A stretch of 64,000 nucleotides of DNA, taken from Yersinia frederiksenii ATCC 33641 (GTDB lineage Bacteria > Pseudomonadota > Gammaproteobacteria > Enterobacterales > Enterobacteriaceae). Under the pieces are notes generated by a model. That model saw nothing but the letters and a program-made list of their open reading frames with translations, did no database searches and had not been told where the DNA came from. Below, piece by piece: positions 1-10,075 of the stretch. A program made the translations under genes and the position numbers. The stretch is from positions 4,203,886 to 4,267,885 of the forward strand of contig NZ_KN150731.1 of assembly GCF_000754805.1 (NCBI RefSeq), read 5' to 3'. Every line of letters begins with the position of its first letter. Within the stretch, counting starts at the first letter, position 1.

Positions 1-2481
1 GATAACCTTGCCCATCCCTAAAATGGTGGTGGTCGCGGCGGTATCGGTGTGAGTGACGGTATCGCTGTTTTCAATCACCGGAGCCAGTAAGGCTAAAGTA
101 CCATTTTCATCCGTGGCACCGATCAGGGCGTTCGGGCCGGAGTTAGTGATGCGCTCGCGTGCTTTGAGTGTGGCCTGTGCACTAATAATGGTGCCCGTAT
201 TGAACAGGGTATTAACGTCGGTATTGAGCAGGCCGCTGGTCAAGATATCGCCGCTATTTATCAATGCGCCCACAGCTTTGAGATCGGCTTGCGTTGCAAT
301 AATCGTGCCGCTATTCAGTAAGCTGTTTGAGTCGGTGCTGAGTTTGCCACCCGCGAGCATTTGCCCGCTATTGGTCACATCGCCAGCGGTGGTCAAAGTG
401 AAATCACGCCCAGCTTGAAGGGTAGAACCCGCCAGATGGTTGAAATCACTCTGCAAGTTGATCGTCAAATCTTCACTGGCCGTCACCTTGCCTGCATTGT
501 TGTTCAGTTGGCTCAGTTTTAAATGGATGCTATTGGCTGCCAGTACGCCGCCCTGATTATTGAGGGTTTGCCCGGCATTGGCACTGGCATTGATGGTGAG
601 AGTACCAAGGGCGAGTATATTGGCACGCTGCGTGCTGATATCTCCCTGAGTGGCAGTGATATTCATCTCACGAGCTTGGGTGTAACTGTCACTCAGATCA
701 ATCCGGCTGCCGGTTAATATCATGGTATCGGCGGCGAGGGTTTGTCCTTGGGCGATTAATTCCTGACGAGTATTGACCAGCAAATTACCGGATTCTGTCA
801 GGCGGCCATCACTCTGTATGCCCGCGCCCAGCAGGCTGTTGCTGTTGCTGTTTACACCTTCGGCTTGTAGCGAGAGTGTGCCGGTAGACAGCAGAGTGCC
901 ATCACGGTTATCAATATAACCCGGCAGATTTAGGTTGAAATCTGTGGTTCCGGTTTGCGCAATCACGCCGCCCACATTAGAGAGGGTTTGCGCGTTAAAG
1001 GTTATTTTATCTGCAATCAAGCGGGCATTATTGGTATATAACACCGAAGTCGTTGATGCCGACAGGCTCTGGCTGGCAAGCACCTCAGCCCCGGTGAGAT
1101 TGATGTCCCCGCTTTGTGCTGTGAGGGCCACATCACGGCTTTGCGTCTGACTACCGCTCAGATCGATACTGTGCGCATTGAAGCTCTGCGCCGTGCCGCT
1201 AATATTTTTCCCTTGGGCGATTAACTTGCCGCTGGCTTCTACTTTCAGTGTGCCACTGGTAATGCTGCTGTTGTCGGATTTTACGCCCGCACCTAACACA
1301 GCATTTCGGCTGCTATTAACCTCAGCCGCACGCAACGAAGTGTCACCCGCCGCCGCAATAGTGCCACTGTTAGTCAGTTTACCTGCGGTAGTGAGCTGGG
1401 TATTAGCACTGGCATAGAGCACCCCGGTATTCTCTATTTCAGCGCCGGTTTTCACCACTAAGTGCTGTGCGCTGTTGATTTGGCCACTGTTCATCAGCAT
1501 GCCGTCGGCGGTTATGGTGATATCGCCTGCCGAAGCTCCTATCTCTCCAGCATTGCGTACGCCGACACCAGTTTCAGTACCGATCAAGCGGATTTTACCG
1601 GCATACATGCCGCCTAAATTGGCGACATCTACCGCGACGGTAGGACGTGGGCTGCCATCGCTGGCTTTGGCATTAATGCTCTGATGCGCGGCATCCACCT
1701 GATTACGTCCGGTGGTAACATTCAGTTCTTTGGCCCAAATACCGGCATTCACTTTGACGGAACGCGCGATCAGATCAGTATGGTCCTGACGGCTGCTGTC
1801 CAGGCCGTTGCCCTGAATAACAATTTCGCCTCGTTCTACATCGTAGCCCGTCAGTTGGCCATTAGTGAGTTGTGCCTGACCGGTGGTTAATGTCGCGCGG
1901 TTGGCGTTGATAAAACCGCAGCCCTCGCAGGTAATACCTGATGGGTTGGCAATCACCACCTGCGCTTTGCGCCCGGCCACCTCGATATAACCATTGAGTT
2001 TGCTTGGGTCGCGGCTGTTCACTTCGTTGAGGATAATACTGGCCTCACCGCGTGCCAGCCACGGGTTGCCATCCACCACGCCAGCAATCTGGGTTTGGTT
2101 GGGACCGTGGCCGTTATTGAGGATCACGCCGCGATTATCGACATCGAACTGGTTATAAACGTTACGTGAAACACCGCCGCTGCTCGGTGTTTGGATATTC
2201 ACCTGTGGTGTGCCATTGGCGCTGTTGATAATGGTCGGTTGCTGATTAGTCGGCGCACTACCATCGGCGACAATATTGGCCTGAGCGGATAATGAGACAC
2301 AGCCGAATGCCAATAACAGGCTGAAACTGAGAGGAGATAATGCACTAATACGACGGCTTTGAGTGTGCCCGACACCTGATGACGCAGAAGAGGCGGCCTG
2401 ACCGGAAGCAGCAATATCAGCCACGACCATCAGCATGCCACGCGCCTTGTTAAACACGATACGGTACAGGTTCTTATTCAT
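1..2481 (-). CDS. TpsA-family hemagglutinin/adhesin, N-terminal part (runs off left edge)
   Basis: Secreted exoprotein of a two-partner secretion system, exported through its TpsB pore. The reading frame is open from the ATG at 2481 to the left edge, so only about 827 N-terminal residues are present. It starts MNKNLYRIVFNKARG, the extended (ESPR-type) signal peptide of large TPS proteins and autotransporters, followed by a hydrophobic core ending near ALA/SAQA. The TPS domain follows, with the motif VIANPSGI and a CEGC pair seen in FhaB/HMW-like proteins, then degenerate beta-helix repeats rich in GxLxN and NSG. It lies 36 nt downstream of tpsB on the same strand, so they are probably one operon. 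Whether it ends in a toxin (CdiA-like) or is only an adhesin cannot be told, because the C-terminus is outside the window. Confidence 0.93.
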   Translation of the reverse strand, partial: MNKNLYRIVFNKARGMLMVVADIAASGQAASSASSGVGHTQSRRISALSPLSFSLLLAFGCVSLSAQANIVADGSAPTNQQPTIINSANGTPQVNIQTPSSGGVSRNVYNQFDVDNRGVILNNGHGPNQTQIAGVVDGNPWLARGEASIILNEVNSRDPSKLNGYIEVAGRKAQVVIANPSGITCEGCGFINANRATLTTGQAQLTNGQLTGYDVERGEIVIQGNGLDSSRQDHTDLIARSVKVNAGIWAKELNVTTGRNQVDAAHQSINAKASDGSPRPTVAVDVANLGGMYAGKIRLIGTETGVGVRNAGEIGASAGDITITADGMLMNSGQINSAQHLVVKTGAEIENTGVLYASANTQLTTAGKLTNSGTIAAAGDTSLRAAEVNSSRNAVLGAGVKSDNSSITSGTLKVEASGKLIAQGKNISGTAQSFNAHSIDLSGSQTQSRDVALTAQSGDINLTGAEVLASQSLSASTTSVLYTNNARLIADKITFNAQTLSNVGGVIAQTGTTDFNLNLPGYIDNRDGTLLSTGTLSLQAEGVNSNSNSLLGAGIQSDGRLTESGNLLVNTRQELIAQGQTLAADTMILTGSRIDLSDSYTQAREMNITATQGDISTQRANILALGTLTINASANAGQTLNNQGGVLAANSIHLKLSQLNNNAGKVTASEDLTINLQSDFNHLAGSTLQAGRDFTLTTAGDVTNSGQMLAGGKLSTDSNSLLNSGTIIATQADLKAVGALINSGDILTSGLLNTDVNTLFNTGTIISAQATLKARERITNSGPNALIGATDENGTLALLAPVIENSDTVTHTDTAATTTILGMGKVI

Positions 2482-2517
2482 GGTTCATTCTCAAAGAGTC
2501 GTGATTAATCAGGCGCA

Positions 2518-4224
2518 TTAGTATTGCCAGTTCAGGTTAAAGCCCACCGTCACCGAGTCGGTTTTAAAGCCATCGGGCTTAGACAGCGGTTTACCGGCAA
2601 ACAAGTCATATTGGGTATGAAACACGCGGCCACGCACCCCGACGACACTGCCCGCCAGATGGTGGCCCAATAAGTAAGGGTCGCTACGGCCGCCGACTTC
2701 GCCGTAATCCACACCGACATACAGTTCATGCCCCGGCAGTGGGGTATACCAGCCCAGATCATTGCGCACCGTCCAGCCACGATCGGCATTAAGGGTGCGT
2801 TCGCCGTCAAACCCGCGCACTGACCAGCGCCCGCCGATACTGAACTGATCCTGCGGCGTCAGTGGGGTGTTAGTGCTTTGGCGCTGATATTGCAGGTTGT
2901 AATGGAAGTTTTGTTTTTGAATGGCAAAAGGAATATCCAATTGCGCATTCATGCGCAGAATTTTGCTTAACGCAGTGGCTTCGCCGAAATACTCTTCTTG
3001 TGCAGGAACCGCACCAAACCAGCGAGTGCCGCGTTGATAACTGATACCCGCGTCCAGAGTTGCTTGTGAAATAAAGTGCCGATGTTGTAACCCGACACGC
3101 CAGGCCGAGGTGCGGCGGCGCTGCACTTCCACTTCGGTATCATTGATGTAGTTTTTCGACGAGCGAGTCAGTACATCATAGGTCAAAGTGGTTTTCTGGC
3201 TGGCATTGCGGTGCAACAGGCGGCTAAGTTGCAACGAGACATTCTCACTTTCCCCACGATAGCTATAGTCGCCATTCAGACCCGCTACGGTCTGATGATA
3301 GTCATAACTGCTGGCGGTCAACCCGGCGGTCCAGTAGCCGAACGGCAGCGAGTAATGGCCAGTCAGGTTATTGGTGCCTTTATCACCGCGATTCTTCATT
3401 GAACCACCGGCAGAGACATAGAACTGGTCACTCAGGGAGAGGGGATTATCCAGAAATAGTGTCGCGCCAGCTTGATAGCGGCCGGTGCTGCGGGTGCCTG
3501 AGTCATCCAGTGAAGCCGCCAATCGCCACATTTTGCTCTGTTTCCAGCTCAGGGCGATATCGGTTTCACCGGGTTCAGTACCGGGGATCAACTCCATACT
3601 GGCCTGCACGGTGGGCAGACGCTGGAGATTTTCCAACCCTTGTTCAATATCACGTAAATCCAACAGGTTACCGGGGCGGGCAGGGAAGGCACTGAACAGT
3701 GTGACATGGCGGTCACTGTCTGGCGTGAGCTCAACACTGCGTATTTTGCCGGGCACAATTTGCAGCGCCAACGTGCCACTGTTCAAATCCTGTTGCGGGG
3801 CCAGCACACGGGTGGTGATATAGCCGTGGTCGACCAGACGATTTTGCAACTGGCTCATTAACAGATTGATGCCCTTGGCACCCAAACACTGGCCTTGCGC
3901 CTGATTGGCGATACGTTGTAGTGGCAACCAGCGCGGCAATGGCTCTGCGCCACTGATTTTTATGCGATCAATGGCAAAGCAGGGTTTTTCCGCCGGGAAA
4001 GAGAGGCGACCCAAAGAGGTTGAGGGTGCAGATAAACGTACATCCGGTATTGCAGGGGCCAGACGTTCTTCCAGGGCGCGTTGTCGTTCCTGTTGGTGAA
4101 TACTTTGTTGGATAGGTGCTAATTCTGCGCCATAACTAGCATGTGGAATGGCGACCATGGGCAATAATACACCCGCGAGTAAACTCAAATAACAGGAACG
4201 CAGCACGATAAAACCCTTCCCCAT
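2518..4224 (-). CDS. TpsB outer-membrane transporter (ShlB/FhaC/HecB family)
   Basis: Outer-membrane pore that recognises the TPS domain of its partner and exports it. The 568-residue length is usual for the family. A signal peptide ends near SYGA (about residue 32). A short helical stretch rich in Q/E/R follows, then POTRA domains (about 75-235) with a Cys pair ([15 protein letters not shown]), then a 16-strand barrel. The barrel carries the L6-loop motif SVRGF (about residue 468), the FhaC signature, and ends in an aromatic residue (LNWQY). It immediately precedes the tpsA at 2481 and is its evident partner. No strong Shine-Dalgarno is seen before the ATG. Confidence 0.95.
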   Translation of the reverse strand: MGKGFIVLRSCYLSLLAGVLLPMVAIPHASYGAELAPIQQSIHQQERQRALEERLAPAIPDVRLSAPSTSLGRLSFPAEKPCFAIDRIKISGAEPLPRWLPLQRIANQAQGQCLGAKGINLLMSQLQNRLVDHGYITTRVLAPQQDLNSGTLALQIVPGKIRSVELTPDSDRHVTLFSAFPARPGNLLDLRDIEQGLENLQRLPTVQASMELIPGTEPGETDIALSWKQSKMWRLAASLDDSGTRSTGRYQAGATLFLDNPLSLSDQFYVSAGGSMKNRGDKGTNNLTGHYSLPFGYWTAGLTASSYDYHQTVAGLNGDYSYRGESENVSLQLSRLLHRNASQKTTLTYDVLTRSSKNYINDTEVEVQRRRTSAWRVGLQHRHFISQATLDAGISYQRGTRWFGAVPAQEEYFGEATALSKILRMNAQLDIPFAIQKQNFHYNLQYQRQSTNTPLTPQDQFSIGGRWSVRGFDGERTLNADRGWTVRNDLGWYTPLPGHELYVGVDYGEVGGRSDPYLLGHHLAGSVVGVRGRVFHTQYDLFAGKPLSKPDGFKTDSVTVGFNLNWQY

Positions 4225-4476
4225 TGATTGGGGGAAAATAAGTGTAAAATAAATTTCGCGCAGTATGCTTATAAAATCACCATTTACAACGTGTTTTTAA
4301 ACTCGTAGAAATAAATGAGAAATGGCATCATTAATTGTAGGAAATATCATCAAGATAAATATTAAATCGTGGGAAAAATCTTATTTCTTTAGGTTGATTC
4401 TTGTTTTTTTAAAGATGATACGAGTGATGGAACGTAGAATTAAAAAGTAATGCCCCCAAAGAGAGGGCCAAAAAAT

Positions 4477-6429
4477 TTAAAAACGAACACGGAATCCAAT
4501 ATTAGCCGTTATTGGTGTTTCAATTTTTGAACCATGGAGATAATCCACTTCAGCAAAAATAGTGGCATTACTGGCAACGGTGGCATCAACACCCACACCA
4601 TATTTTCCGACATTACCGGAAAAGTTATTATCGAAGCCAATACCATTAATCGCTACTGCATTAGTTTTGATAAATTCACGGGCAATAGCCAGTTTAACAT
4701 AAGGTTTGATCGCCATTTGATTCACAGTATAAGAGGCCGCCAATATTGAGCCTAACTCACCTTGAATGCTATCTGCTTTAGCCACGTCCGCAACCATACC
4801 GTTATTGAGGGCATAATTTGCACTACCAATACGTGAATAACTTACTTTGCCATAAGGCTCTAGTACAAGATTGGTATAAACAGGCAACTGATAACCACTT
4901 TCTAAAGAGGTGGTAAACGCATTCTGGCTGTATTCTGCACGGGCACCCTGAGCACTCAACTCATTATTAAAACGGTTAGCTTTGAGCACCGTATCAATAT
5001 AAAGCCCGCTTTGATCCAGATAGGTCAGGTAGAAGCCGCCACTGTAACTGCGAATATCGCCATTTCCACCATTACTGCGAGTCGCTTTGACATCGGATGA
5101 ACTGTAGCCGGTAAATGCGCCGAGCAACACATTACCCCGACTCAATCCGAGTTGTTTATCAGCCCCAATCTCCATGCCGCTTAAAGTATTTTTGAAAGAG
5201 ACATTTTTATTATCAGACAACCGACTGTCATCAGTAAGATAGCGAGCCCAAACACCAACAGTGCCATCAGCATCCGTTTTTAATTCGCCCTGGCGTTGAC
5301 GCAAGGTACTCAGTTCCGCATTCAGGATATGCCGCGGTGCTGCGGCCATATTCAGCACATTTTGTGCCGCGGAACTGAGCACTGGGGTTGTAGCGATTTT
5401 ATTTGGTACTGTAACGGGGAGGTCTGCTGCGTTAGTCGCCAAATACCAGTCAGTGCTGCCATTAGTTTCTTGTTTGTATAGCCCATATTGATAAACGCCT
5501 AAATCCACTACACCGCCCGTATTGAGTAAACTGAATTGAGCATCGCCACTATTAACATGTACCAATGCCAGGCTGCTGGCGGATTGCGGCTCTTTACCAC
5601 TGTCTTGAACAGTAATACCAAATTGACCGGTCGCCTGCTGCGAGACTGTAATAAAATCACCGGCATTGCTGGCAAGCTGGGTGGTCATGGCAAAATTACC
5701 CTGACCGGACAGATTCTCTATCTCCAGCCGGTTAAATTGCCCACCGGCAGAATAGGGCTGCAGGTTGATATGCCCCCCTTGCATTGTCACATTGTTGATT
5801 CGGGTCACCAGCACCGGCCCCAGGACTTCAGGAGGCGAAACCGGCACCACACTCGTGCCTACCCAGGAAGGGCCAAGGTCGACTAAGCCCGCTACAGTGA
5901 GGTTTTCAATGGTGACATTGGCAGGCAGGGCGGGATTGTGGGTGGTCACATCGCTGGTATAGGTATCATTATTGGAAATAAAAAGTTCTGCACCCGCGGC
6001 GATATTGAGATAGCCTTTCGACTGGCTATTGAGTCCCAGAGTCATATAGCCGCCATCATTAATCTGGCTATTTGTCACGATCCCCGCAGTTTTAACCCCA
6101 AGCAACCCGCCCTGATTAACAATAGTACCGATTGCAAAAGCATCGGTAACCTCGAACCAACCGCCATCATCCACAGTGGTATTATTGGCTGTGCCGGCAC
6201 TGCTCCCGTTGGTGACAGCAATGTGGGATTTTGAAACAATACCATTATTGATGTGTCCGTGAACCCGGCCATTATTAATGACACCACCGTTACGCACAAT
6301 TTGTCCGCCATTATCAACGACTTCATTGTTGACGGTTATCCCCTCTACAATCGGTGTAAAAGCCCAGACCTGAACAGGTAATGTGACGAAAGACAGGCTG
6401 ATAATGCCGGCCAATAATGTTTTGTTCAT
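4477..6429 (-). CDS. Autotransporter with C-terminal beta-barrel (type Va)
   Basis: Self-exported surface protein of 650 residues. The signal peptide MNKTLLAGIISLSFVTLP... ends near VWA (about 23). The passenger (about 24-370) opens with AIDA/pertactin-like short repeats with VVDNGGQ, IVRNGG and VINNG patterns, typical of a right-handed beta-helix. From about residue 390 (VGVWARYL) an autotransporter barrel follows and ends NIGFRVRF, with the terminal Phe used in barrel assembly. The passenger is short, so an adhesin or biofilm role is more likely than a protease role; no protease or lipase motif was seen. It has its own gene start and is separated by about 250 nt from tpsB on the same strand. 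A weak GC-rich hairpin lies just after the stop. Confidence 0.93.
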   Translation of the reverse strand: MNKTLLAGIISLSFVTLPVQVWAFTPIVEGITVNNEVVDNGGQIVRNGGVINNGRVHGHINNGIVSKSHIAVTNGSSAGTANNTTVDDGGWFEVTDAFAIGTIVNQGGLLGVKTAGIVTNSQINDGGYMTLGLNSQSKGYLNIAAGAELFISNNDTYTSDVTTHNPALPANVTIENLTVAGLVDLGPSWVGTSVVPVSPPEVLGPVLVTRINNVTMQGGHINLQPYSAGGQFNRLEIENLSGQGNFAMTTQLASNAGDFITVSQQATGQFGITVQDSGKEPQSASSLALVHVNSGDAQFSLLNTGGVVDLGVYQYGLYKQETNGSTDWYLATNAADLPVTVPNKIATTPVLSSAAQNVLNMAAAPRHILNAELSTLRQRQGELKTDADGTVGVWARYLTDDSRLSDNKNVSFKNTLSGMEIGADKQLGLSRGNVLLGAFTGYSSSDVKATRSNGGNGDIRSYSGGFYLTYLDQSGLYIDTVLKANRFNNELSAQGARAEYSQNAFTTSLESGYQLPVYTNLVLEPYGKVSYSRIGSANYALNNGMVADVAKADSIQGELGSILAASYTVNQMAIKPYVKLAIAREFIKTNAVAINGIGFDNNFSGNVGKYGVGVDATVASNATIFAEVDYLHGSKIETPITANIGFRVRF

Positions 6430-6852
6430 AAAACCTCAAAAAGATTAAATGCGGTGAGATGATGGCATCTCACTGATTGTAAAAAGAGATAGACCATCCT
6501 TGAGACGGCTTGAAAGTCATGTTTATCAGCGGCGATATACATTGAGAAAAATACACTAACACTCGATAGATACTGAATCTCAAGGGCTATTAACCCCAGA
6601 TGAAAGCGTGTTGTTGTATATTTTTGCGCGCTGAAATTAGCACAGTTCAGCTTGGAATTATAATAGGGTCGGGGTTATTTTTTTTGATGAGGTGCGGTAA
6701 AGAATGAAATACATTCAACTCACGCAAGAATAGTCTTAATTAATATTGAGATTATTCTTGAGAATATCATCGAATCTATTTTCCCGTAATAAGCAGAGTG
6801 ATCCAGTGATGTAATACTTAATGCTGCCATCATTCGCTTGAGGTGAGCGAAG
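6430..6852. other. Intergenic region at left boundary of CP4-like island
   Basis: No convincing gene. It must hold the promoter of the autotransporter (transcribed leftward) and marks the change from the adhesin cluster to island genes. A short open frame inside (6720-6935, minus) mostly overlaps the zinc-ribbon gene in another frame and was not called. I could not identify an attachment site here. Confidence 0.5.
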
Positions 6853-7260
6853 CTAACGGGTTTCCGCCGTGTACAGGTGCTGTTGGCATTGGGGACACGT
6901 CTTTGGCCCACGGTATTCATGTTGGCAGAGCACACAGAAGTAAATCCTGTGTGGCAGAGTAGCCCTTGGTAGTGGTGGCGTCATGATAGTGCTTTGCTGG
7001 GGGGCTAAGGAGTGAGTTGCTGGTGAAGATATTGGTGCTGTTCTTATCGGGTATCGGTATTGGCAGTCCCTCTCCGACTGGAAATCCGGATGCTCCTGGT
7101 TATGAATGAATAGACGTCCTGCAAAATGCGAATGCCGCAATTGCAGCGGGTTATGGCAAGAAGGGCAATAATAGTGCTCTGTTATGGAACCTGGAGAGAG
7201 GTGTGTGCTATTAACCTGATGGCCCTGTGCCGTCAGGGCCGTTCTGATGCGTTGATACAT
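6853..7260 (-). CDS. Small zinc-ribbon protein (CP4-like island accessory)
   Basis: A 135-residue protein with two Cys knuckle pairs: YYCPSCHNPL near residue 31 and FCVLCQHEYRG...CPQCQQHL near the C-terminus, consistent with structural zinc binding. Such zinc-ribbon proteins are commonly found beside AlpA and inovirus Gp2-like genes in enterobacterial islands; no biochemical role is known to me. The start is supported by AAGGA about 8 nt upstream of the ATG. It is last in a leftward cluster (Gp2-like, AlpA, zinc-ribbon, zinc-ribbon) and is probably a diverged paralogue of the next gene, sharing the order knuckle, H/E-rich middle, C-terminal double knuckle. Confidence 0.7.
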   Translation of the reverse strand: MYQRIRTALTAQGHQVNSTHLSPGSITEHYYCPSCHNPLQLRHSHFAGRLFIHNQEHPDFQSERDCQYRYPIRTAPISSPATHSLAPQQSTIMTPPLPRATLPHRIYFCVLCQHEYRGPKTCPQCQQHLYTAETR

Positions 7261-7393
7261 GATGATATCCTTTGATTAATCCTTAATCCCCCAGGTTTTA
7301 TGCATGCTAAATTGCCCTCCGGTCAGTGCGGTGGTTGATGGCATTGGCATGGGGTGATGAGAGAGAAAACTGATAAGGTGGGAAGCTCGGGGC

Positions 7394-7825
7394 TTAAAAG
7401 CCATTTTTAGACGTTTTGATACTGTGAATACCGGTCTGACAGGGTTTACAATATTTCTCCCCATGGTAGTTAGCCGTACATTTTGTGCAGTGCCAGTCTG
7501 CTTTCCTGACCAATGGAAGGGCCCCAGGGACCAGCCTGCGCAGTGTCATGACCCTGTCGATTTCTTCCTGTTCCGGATTGAGGTAAGGGCAGTCATTGCG
7601 ACGGCGCGTTGATATAGGCTGCTCGATATGCTCAAACCAGGGGGACCTGCCGGTTCCCGCGTCGTGGAGTTCCACCGGGCAGCCACACAGATGGCATACG
7701 TATTGATGATTGAATGCTGACAACGCTGAGCGTGCTGATGTTAATCGTCCGGTGGTGCTGATGGCGATGAATGATTTTGCGTACACGGTATGACTCCTTT
7801 TCGCCGGACTGCAGGCATGGCTCAT
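7394..7825 (-). CDS. Small zinc-ribbon protein, paralogue of the neighbour at 6853
   Basis: A 143-residue protein with YVCHLCGCPVELH near residue 42 and WHCTKCTANYHG plus YCKPCQTG near the C-terminus, i.e. three CxxC pairs suggesting two zinc sites. The middle contains WFEHIEQP and CPYLNPEQEEIDRV, similar in layout to the neighbouring gene. Function unknown. It is in the same leftward run as alpA and the Gp2-like gene, about 90 nt from alpA. The two paralogues side by side suggest duplication. Confidence 0.7.
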   Translation of the reverse strand: MSHACSPAKRSHTVYAKSFIAISTTGRLTSARSALSAFNHQYVCHLCGCPVELHDAGTGRSPWFEHIEQPISTRRRNDCPYLNPEQEEIDRVMTLRRLVPGALPLVRKADWHCTKCTANYHGEKYCKPCQTGIHSIKTSKNGF

Positions 7826-7914
7826 CCGTCCCTTGAGGGCAGATATCGATGCAAATGCAGGTGAGAAATCTCGGGTGGCGTAAATCGTGGGGAAAGTGAG
7901 GTGTTGGTTAATGA

Positions 7915-8124
7915 CTAATCAAGGGACTCAGGGCGGGACTGGGCGATGCGTTCATTTAACCAGGCTTCCAGTTCGCTTTTCAGCCAGCGAGAGCTTCTCC
8001 CCAGCTTGATGGGCTTGGGGAATAGCCCTTCACTGATAAGCTTGTAAAACCATTTATCCGATAATCCCGTGAATTTTTTAATGAAAGCCATCGTGACCAT
8101 TTGGTCATCAAGTAATGTAGACAT
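7915..8124 (-). CDS. alpA: AlpA-family excisionase/transcriptional regulator
   Basis: A 69-residue MerR-like winged-helix DNA-binding protein of the AlpA family. Key segments are VTMAFIKKFTGLSDKWFYKLI (recognition helix region), FPKPIKLGRSSRWLKSELEAWL, and a basic/acidic tail; the GR.SRW..SE.E.W pattern is diagnostic. In E. coli CP4-57, AlpA promotes integrase expression and prophage excision. Here the integrase at the far right end is a decayed fragment, so AlpA has probably lost that partner, though it may still control nearby promoters. It lies between the zinc-ribbon genes and the Gp2-like gene on the same strand. Confidence 0.9.
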   Translation of the reverse strand: MSTLLDDQMVTMAFIKKFTGLSDKWFYKLISEGLFPKPIKLGRSSRWLKSELEAWLNERIAQSRPESLD

Positions 8125-8272
8125 TTGTATTCTCTCTCGTTAAGTGAAATGAGCGAGAGCGTTGTGTGATGTTATCAATACTCAATGTCGGTATCTGAAT
8201 GTCATCACGTGCTGCTTCTCATTTCATTCATCAAAGAGATAAAAAATTACGGAGCACCTTGTGTCTCGGTGG

Positions 8273-9334
8273 TCACATCAGGCTAAATGCAGGGAGTGAC
8301 AACACTCTGGGCCTGCCACGTTTTTTATCCGGTAATTCCGTACGCTCTCCTTTCCCAAAAGTCCGTCCTTTGTCGGGTAATGTCAGTCGGGCAAACGTAT
8401 CGACTTTGGTCAGATAGGTCACCGCTCTTCGTAAGCCTTCCCGCATGGCGTTATCGGCATGGCTTACCAACCCAATGCCATTGATTCGGTAGTCTGCTTT
8501 CCGGGCATTGCAGTTGAAATAAAGTCCTGTGCCTTCGGTGATACTGTCCCGCCAGTATTCACCTATCAACCTGGCCAAGGTCACATCCTCGCGCACCTTA
8601 GCGCCATCAAAAAAGAAAATCATGTGGTAATGAAAGCCCTTGTATTCACCAAACTCGAGCTTCCAGATATAGCCCACTGCGTGTTCAAAGAGTCGATTGG
8701 ATTTCATATTTCGGAACAGGCGTTCACGATGCTGCCTGGCCAGTGTGGCGGTTATTTGTTTATTCGCAGCGCGTTGATAAGATAAATCAACACGTACCAC
8801 CAGTAATTTTGCGTATCGGTCAAACAGATTATCAATGTAGTTGAATGCACTTCGTTGATTCTTTATTGCCGCCCGTTGGAAATAGCGCAGAGCTAATTTA
8901 TGCTTTGCGCCAGAGGCTGCCGTCCTGAAATGGACAAGAAACTGATTAAGGTGTTTCACCTGCATTTCAATATTGGCGGGGGTATTCATACTGGCAACCC
9001 ATGACCGTAATGAATATTGCTCAGTTAACTGATAAAACAATACCAGCGTTGGGTGGAGCGTTCGTTGTGTAGATGCGATATTAGGTAGGTGAGCAATTAT
9101 TTCAAGTGTCTTTTTCCCGGTTGCGGTGGTATTGAGTGAGGTATATCCCTTAAATCTATAGTGAGTCATACTAAATTCAGTTTGATTGGATTGTGCTATC
9201 TGAGTGACTGTATTTACCCATTTCATCATGTCGTTGAGGTAATTATAATCGTAAGAGAGGGAGAGTGTTTCCTCGTCATTATTATAAGCACTTGTCGATA
9301 ATGACAGGTATTTTTCATAGTCCATGTCCATCAT
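8273..9334 (-). CDS. Inovirus Gp2 / YagK-YfjJ family protein (replication-initiator-like)
   Basis: A 353-residue protein of the family annotated as inovirus Gp2 or YagK/YfjJ C-terminal domain. The central core reads VGYIWKLEFGEYKGFHYHMI followed by FFFDG. The HYH in a hydrophobic strand resembles the HUH metal-binding motif of rolling-circle initiators (inference). A basic tail DKKRGRPRVLSLP follows. The start is supported by AGGGAA about 6 nt before the ATG. Related genes sit beside AlpA in CP4-like and P4-like islands. Upstream, 9555-9665 contains a nested palindrome and five CAATACT repeats, which could be a replication or control region. A second, divergent family member starts at 10561. 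Confidence 0.85.
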   Translation of the reverse strand: MMDMDYEKYLSLSTSAYNNDEETLSLSYDYNYLNDMMKWVNTVTQIAQSNQTEFSMTHYRFKGYTSLNTTATGKKTLEIIAHLPNIASTQRTLHPTLVLFYQLTEQYSLRSWVASMNTPANIEMQVKHLNQFLVHFRTAASGAKHKLALRYFQRAAIKNQRSAFNYIDNLFDRYAKLLVVRVDLSYQRAANKQITATLARQHRERLFRNMKSNRLFEHAVGYIWKLEFGEYKGFHYHMIFFFDGAKVREDVTLARLIGEYWRDSITEGTGLYFNCNARKADYRINGIGLVSHADNAMREGLRRAVTYLTKVDTFARLTLPDKGRTFGKGERTELPDKKRGRPRVLSLPAFSLM

Positions 9335-9554
9335 TGGTTTCCCTGCAAAATCTATTGAATGGCTTTATCGAGAATAAAGCCTGAATGTTTACTATGACGG
9401 GATATACAGTGAATTATGGATATTACCCAGACTCGCCACAATACGTTACTGAGTATTGTCTATGACTAAGAGTATCACTGGGGTTATCTGTTATATGGAG
9501 TACTCTAATCAAATTCCTGTCTATGCCTAAGGCTTAATGATATTGTTTGTCAGT

Positions 9555-9665
9555 ATGCTTAGTGGTATTGCCATAGCCTATGGACATGCTTAATACCACT
9601 GCCTACCACCACTCAATACTCAATACTTAATTCAATACTCAATTCAATACTCAATACTCAATAAT
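9555..9665. repeat. Nested palindrome plus five CAATACT repeats upstream of the Gp2-like gene
   Basis: AGTGGTATT (9561-9569) pairs with AATACCACT (9592-9600), enclosing a smaller perfect palindrome CCATAG-C-CTATGG (9571-9583). Just to the right, CAATACT occurs at 9614, 9621, 9633, 9645 and 9652, with one more copy at 8176 beside alpA. The block is AT-rich and lies about 220-330 nt upstream of the Gp2-like start. The shape (palindrome plus iterated 7-mers) recalls plasmid-type origins or repressor sites; which one is inference. Confidence 0.6.
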
Positions 9666-9838
9666 ATAAACTCCTAAATTAATTATTTTATTTTATCATC
9701 CCAGATTAAAGTTTCAGTAGCCGGCACCAGGCTGGTAACGGAAAATAACGATTAATCAATGTATTTACCTTTATAGTAAGTTAGTGTTTTTTATCCTGGT
9801 AAAATAACGACGTTAGTTTATAGGGCTGATAGCTTATT

Positions 9839-10075
9839 TTAGCTGTCGATACTTATAAGTTGCATAATCGCAGACCATCCGAACTCTAATTCGCCGGTTT
9901 CAAGCCGGATACTGAAGATTTGCTCTGGTATACGGGCATGAGTCAGTTCATCTTTATGAGCGGTAAGTTCCTTCATTTCCAGTTGTGTTCGCCAGCCATA
10001 CACAGTGGAGTGCTCTACATCGATATCATCAGCAACCTGTCTCAGGCTCTTGTTATAAGGTGGCATCATGAACAT
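9839..10075 (-). pseudogene. Transposase N-terminal fragment (IS3 OrfA-like helix-turn-helix)
   Basis: A 78-residue open frame with MMPPYNKSLRQVADDI and EHSTVYGWRTQLE, the helix-turn-helix of a transposase OrfA-like protein (PPxNKS...STxYxWR). It lacks the beginning and the C-terminal leucine zipper, and no terminal repeats were found nearby. It is best read as a decayed insertion-sequence scrap between the two Gp2-like genes. Confidence 0.5.

Noticed and set aside
53..2414. Several plus-strand and minus-strand open frames within the left-edge TpsA.
   Set aside because: They are out-of-frame shadows of the long minus-strand tpsA, which is open throughout and has all family motifs.
4534..6326. 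Plus-strand open frames over the autotransporter gene.
   Set aside because: Antisense to a clear autotransporter, without ribosome sites or families.
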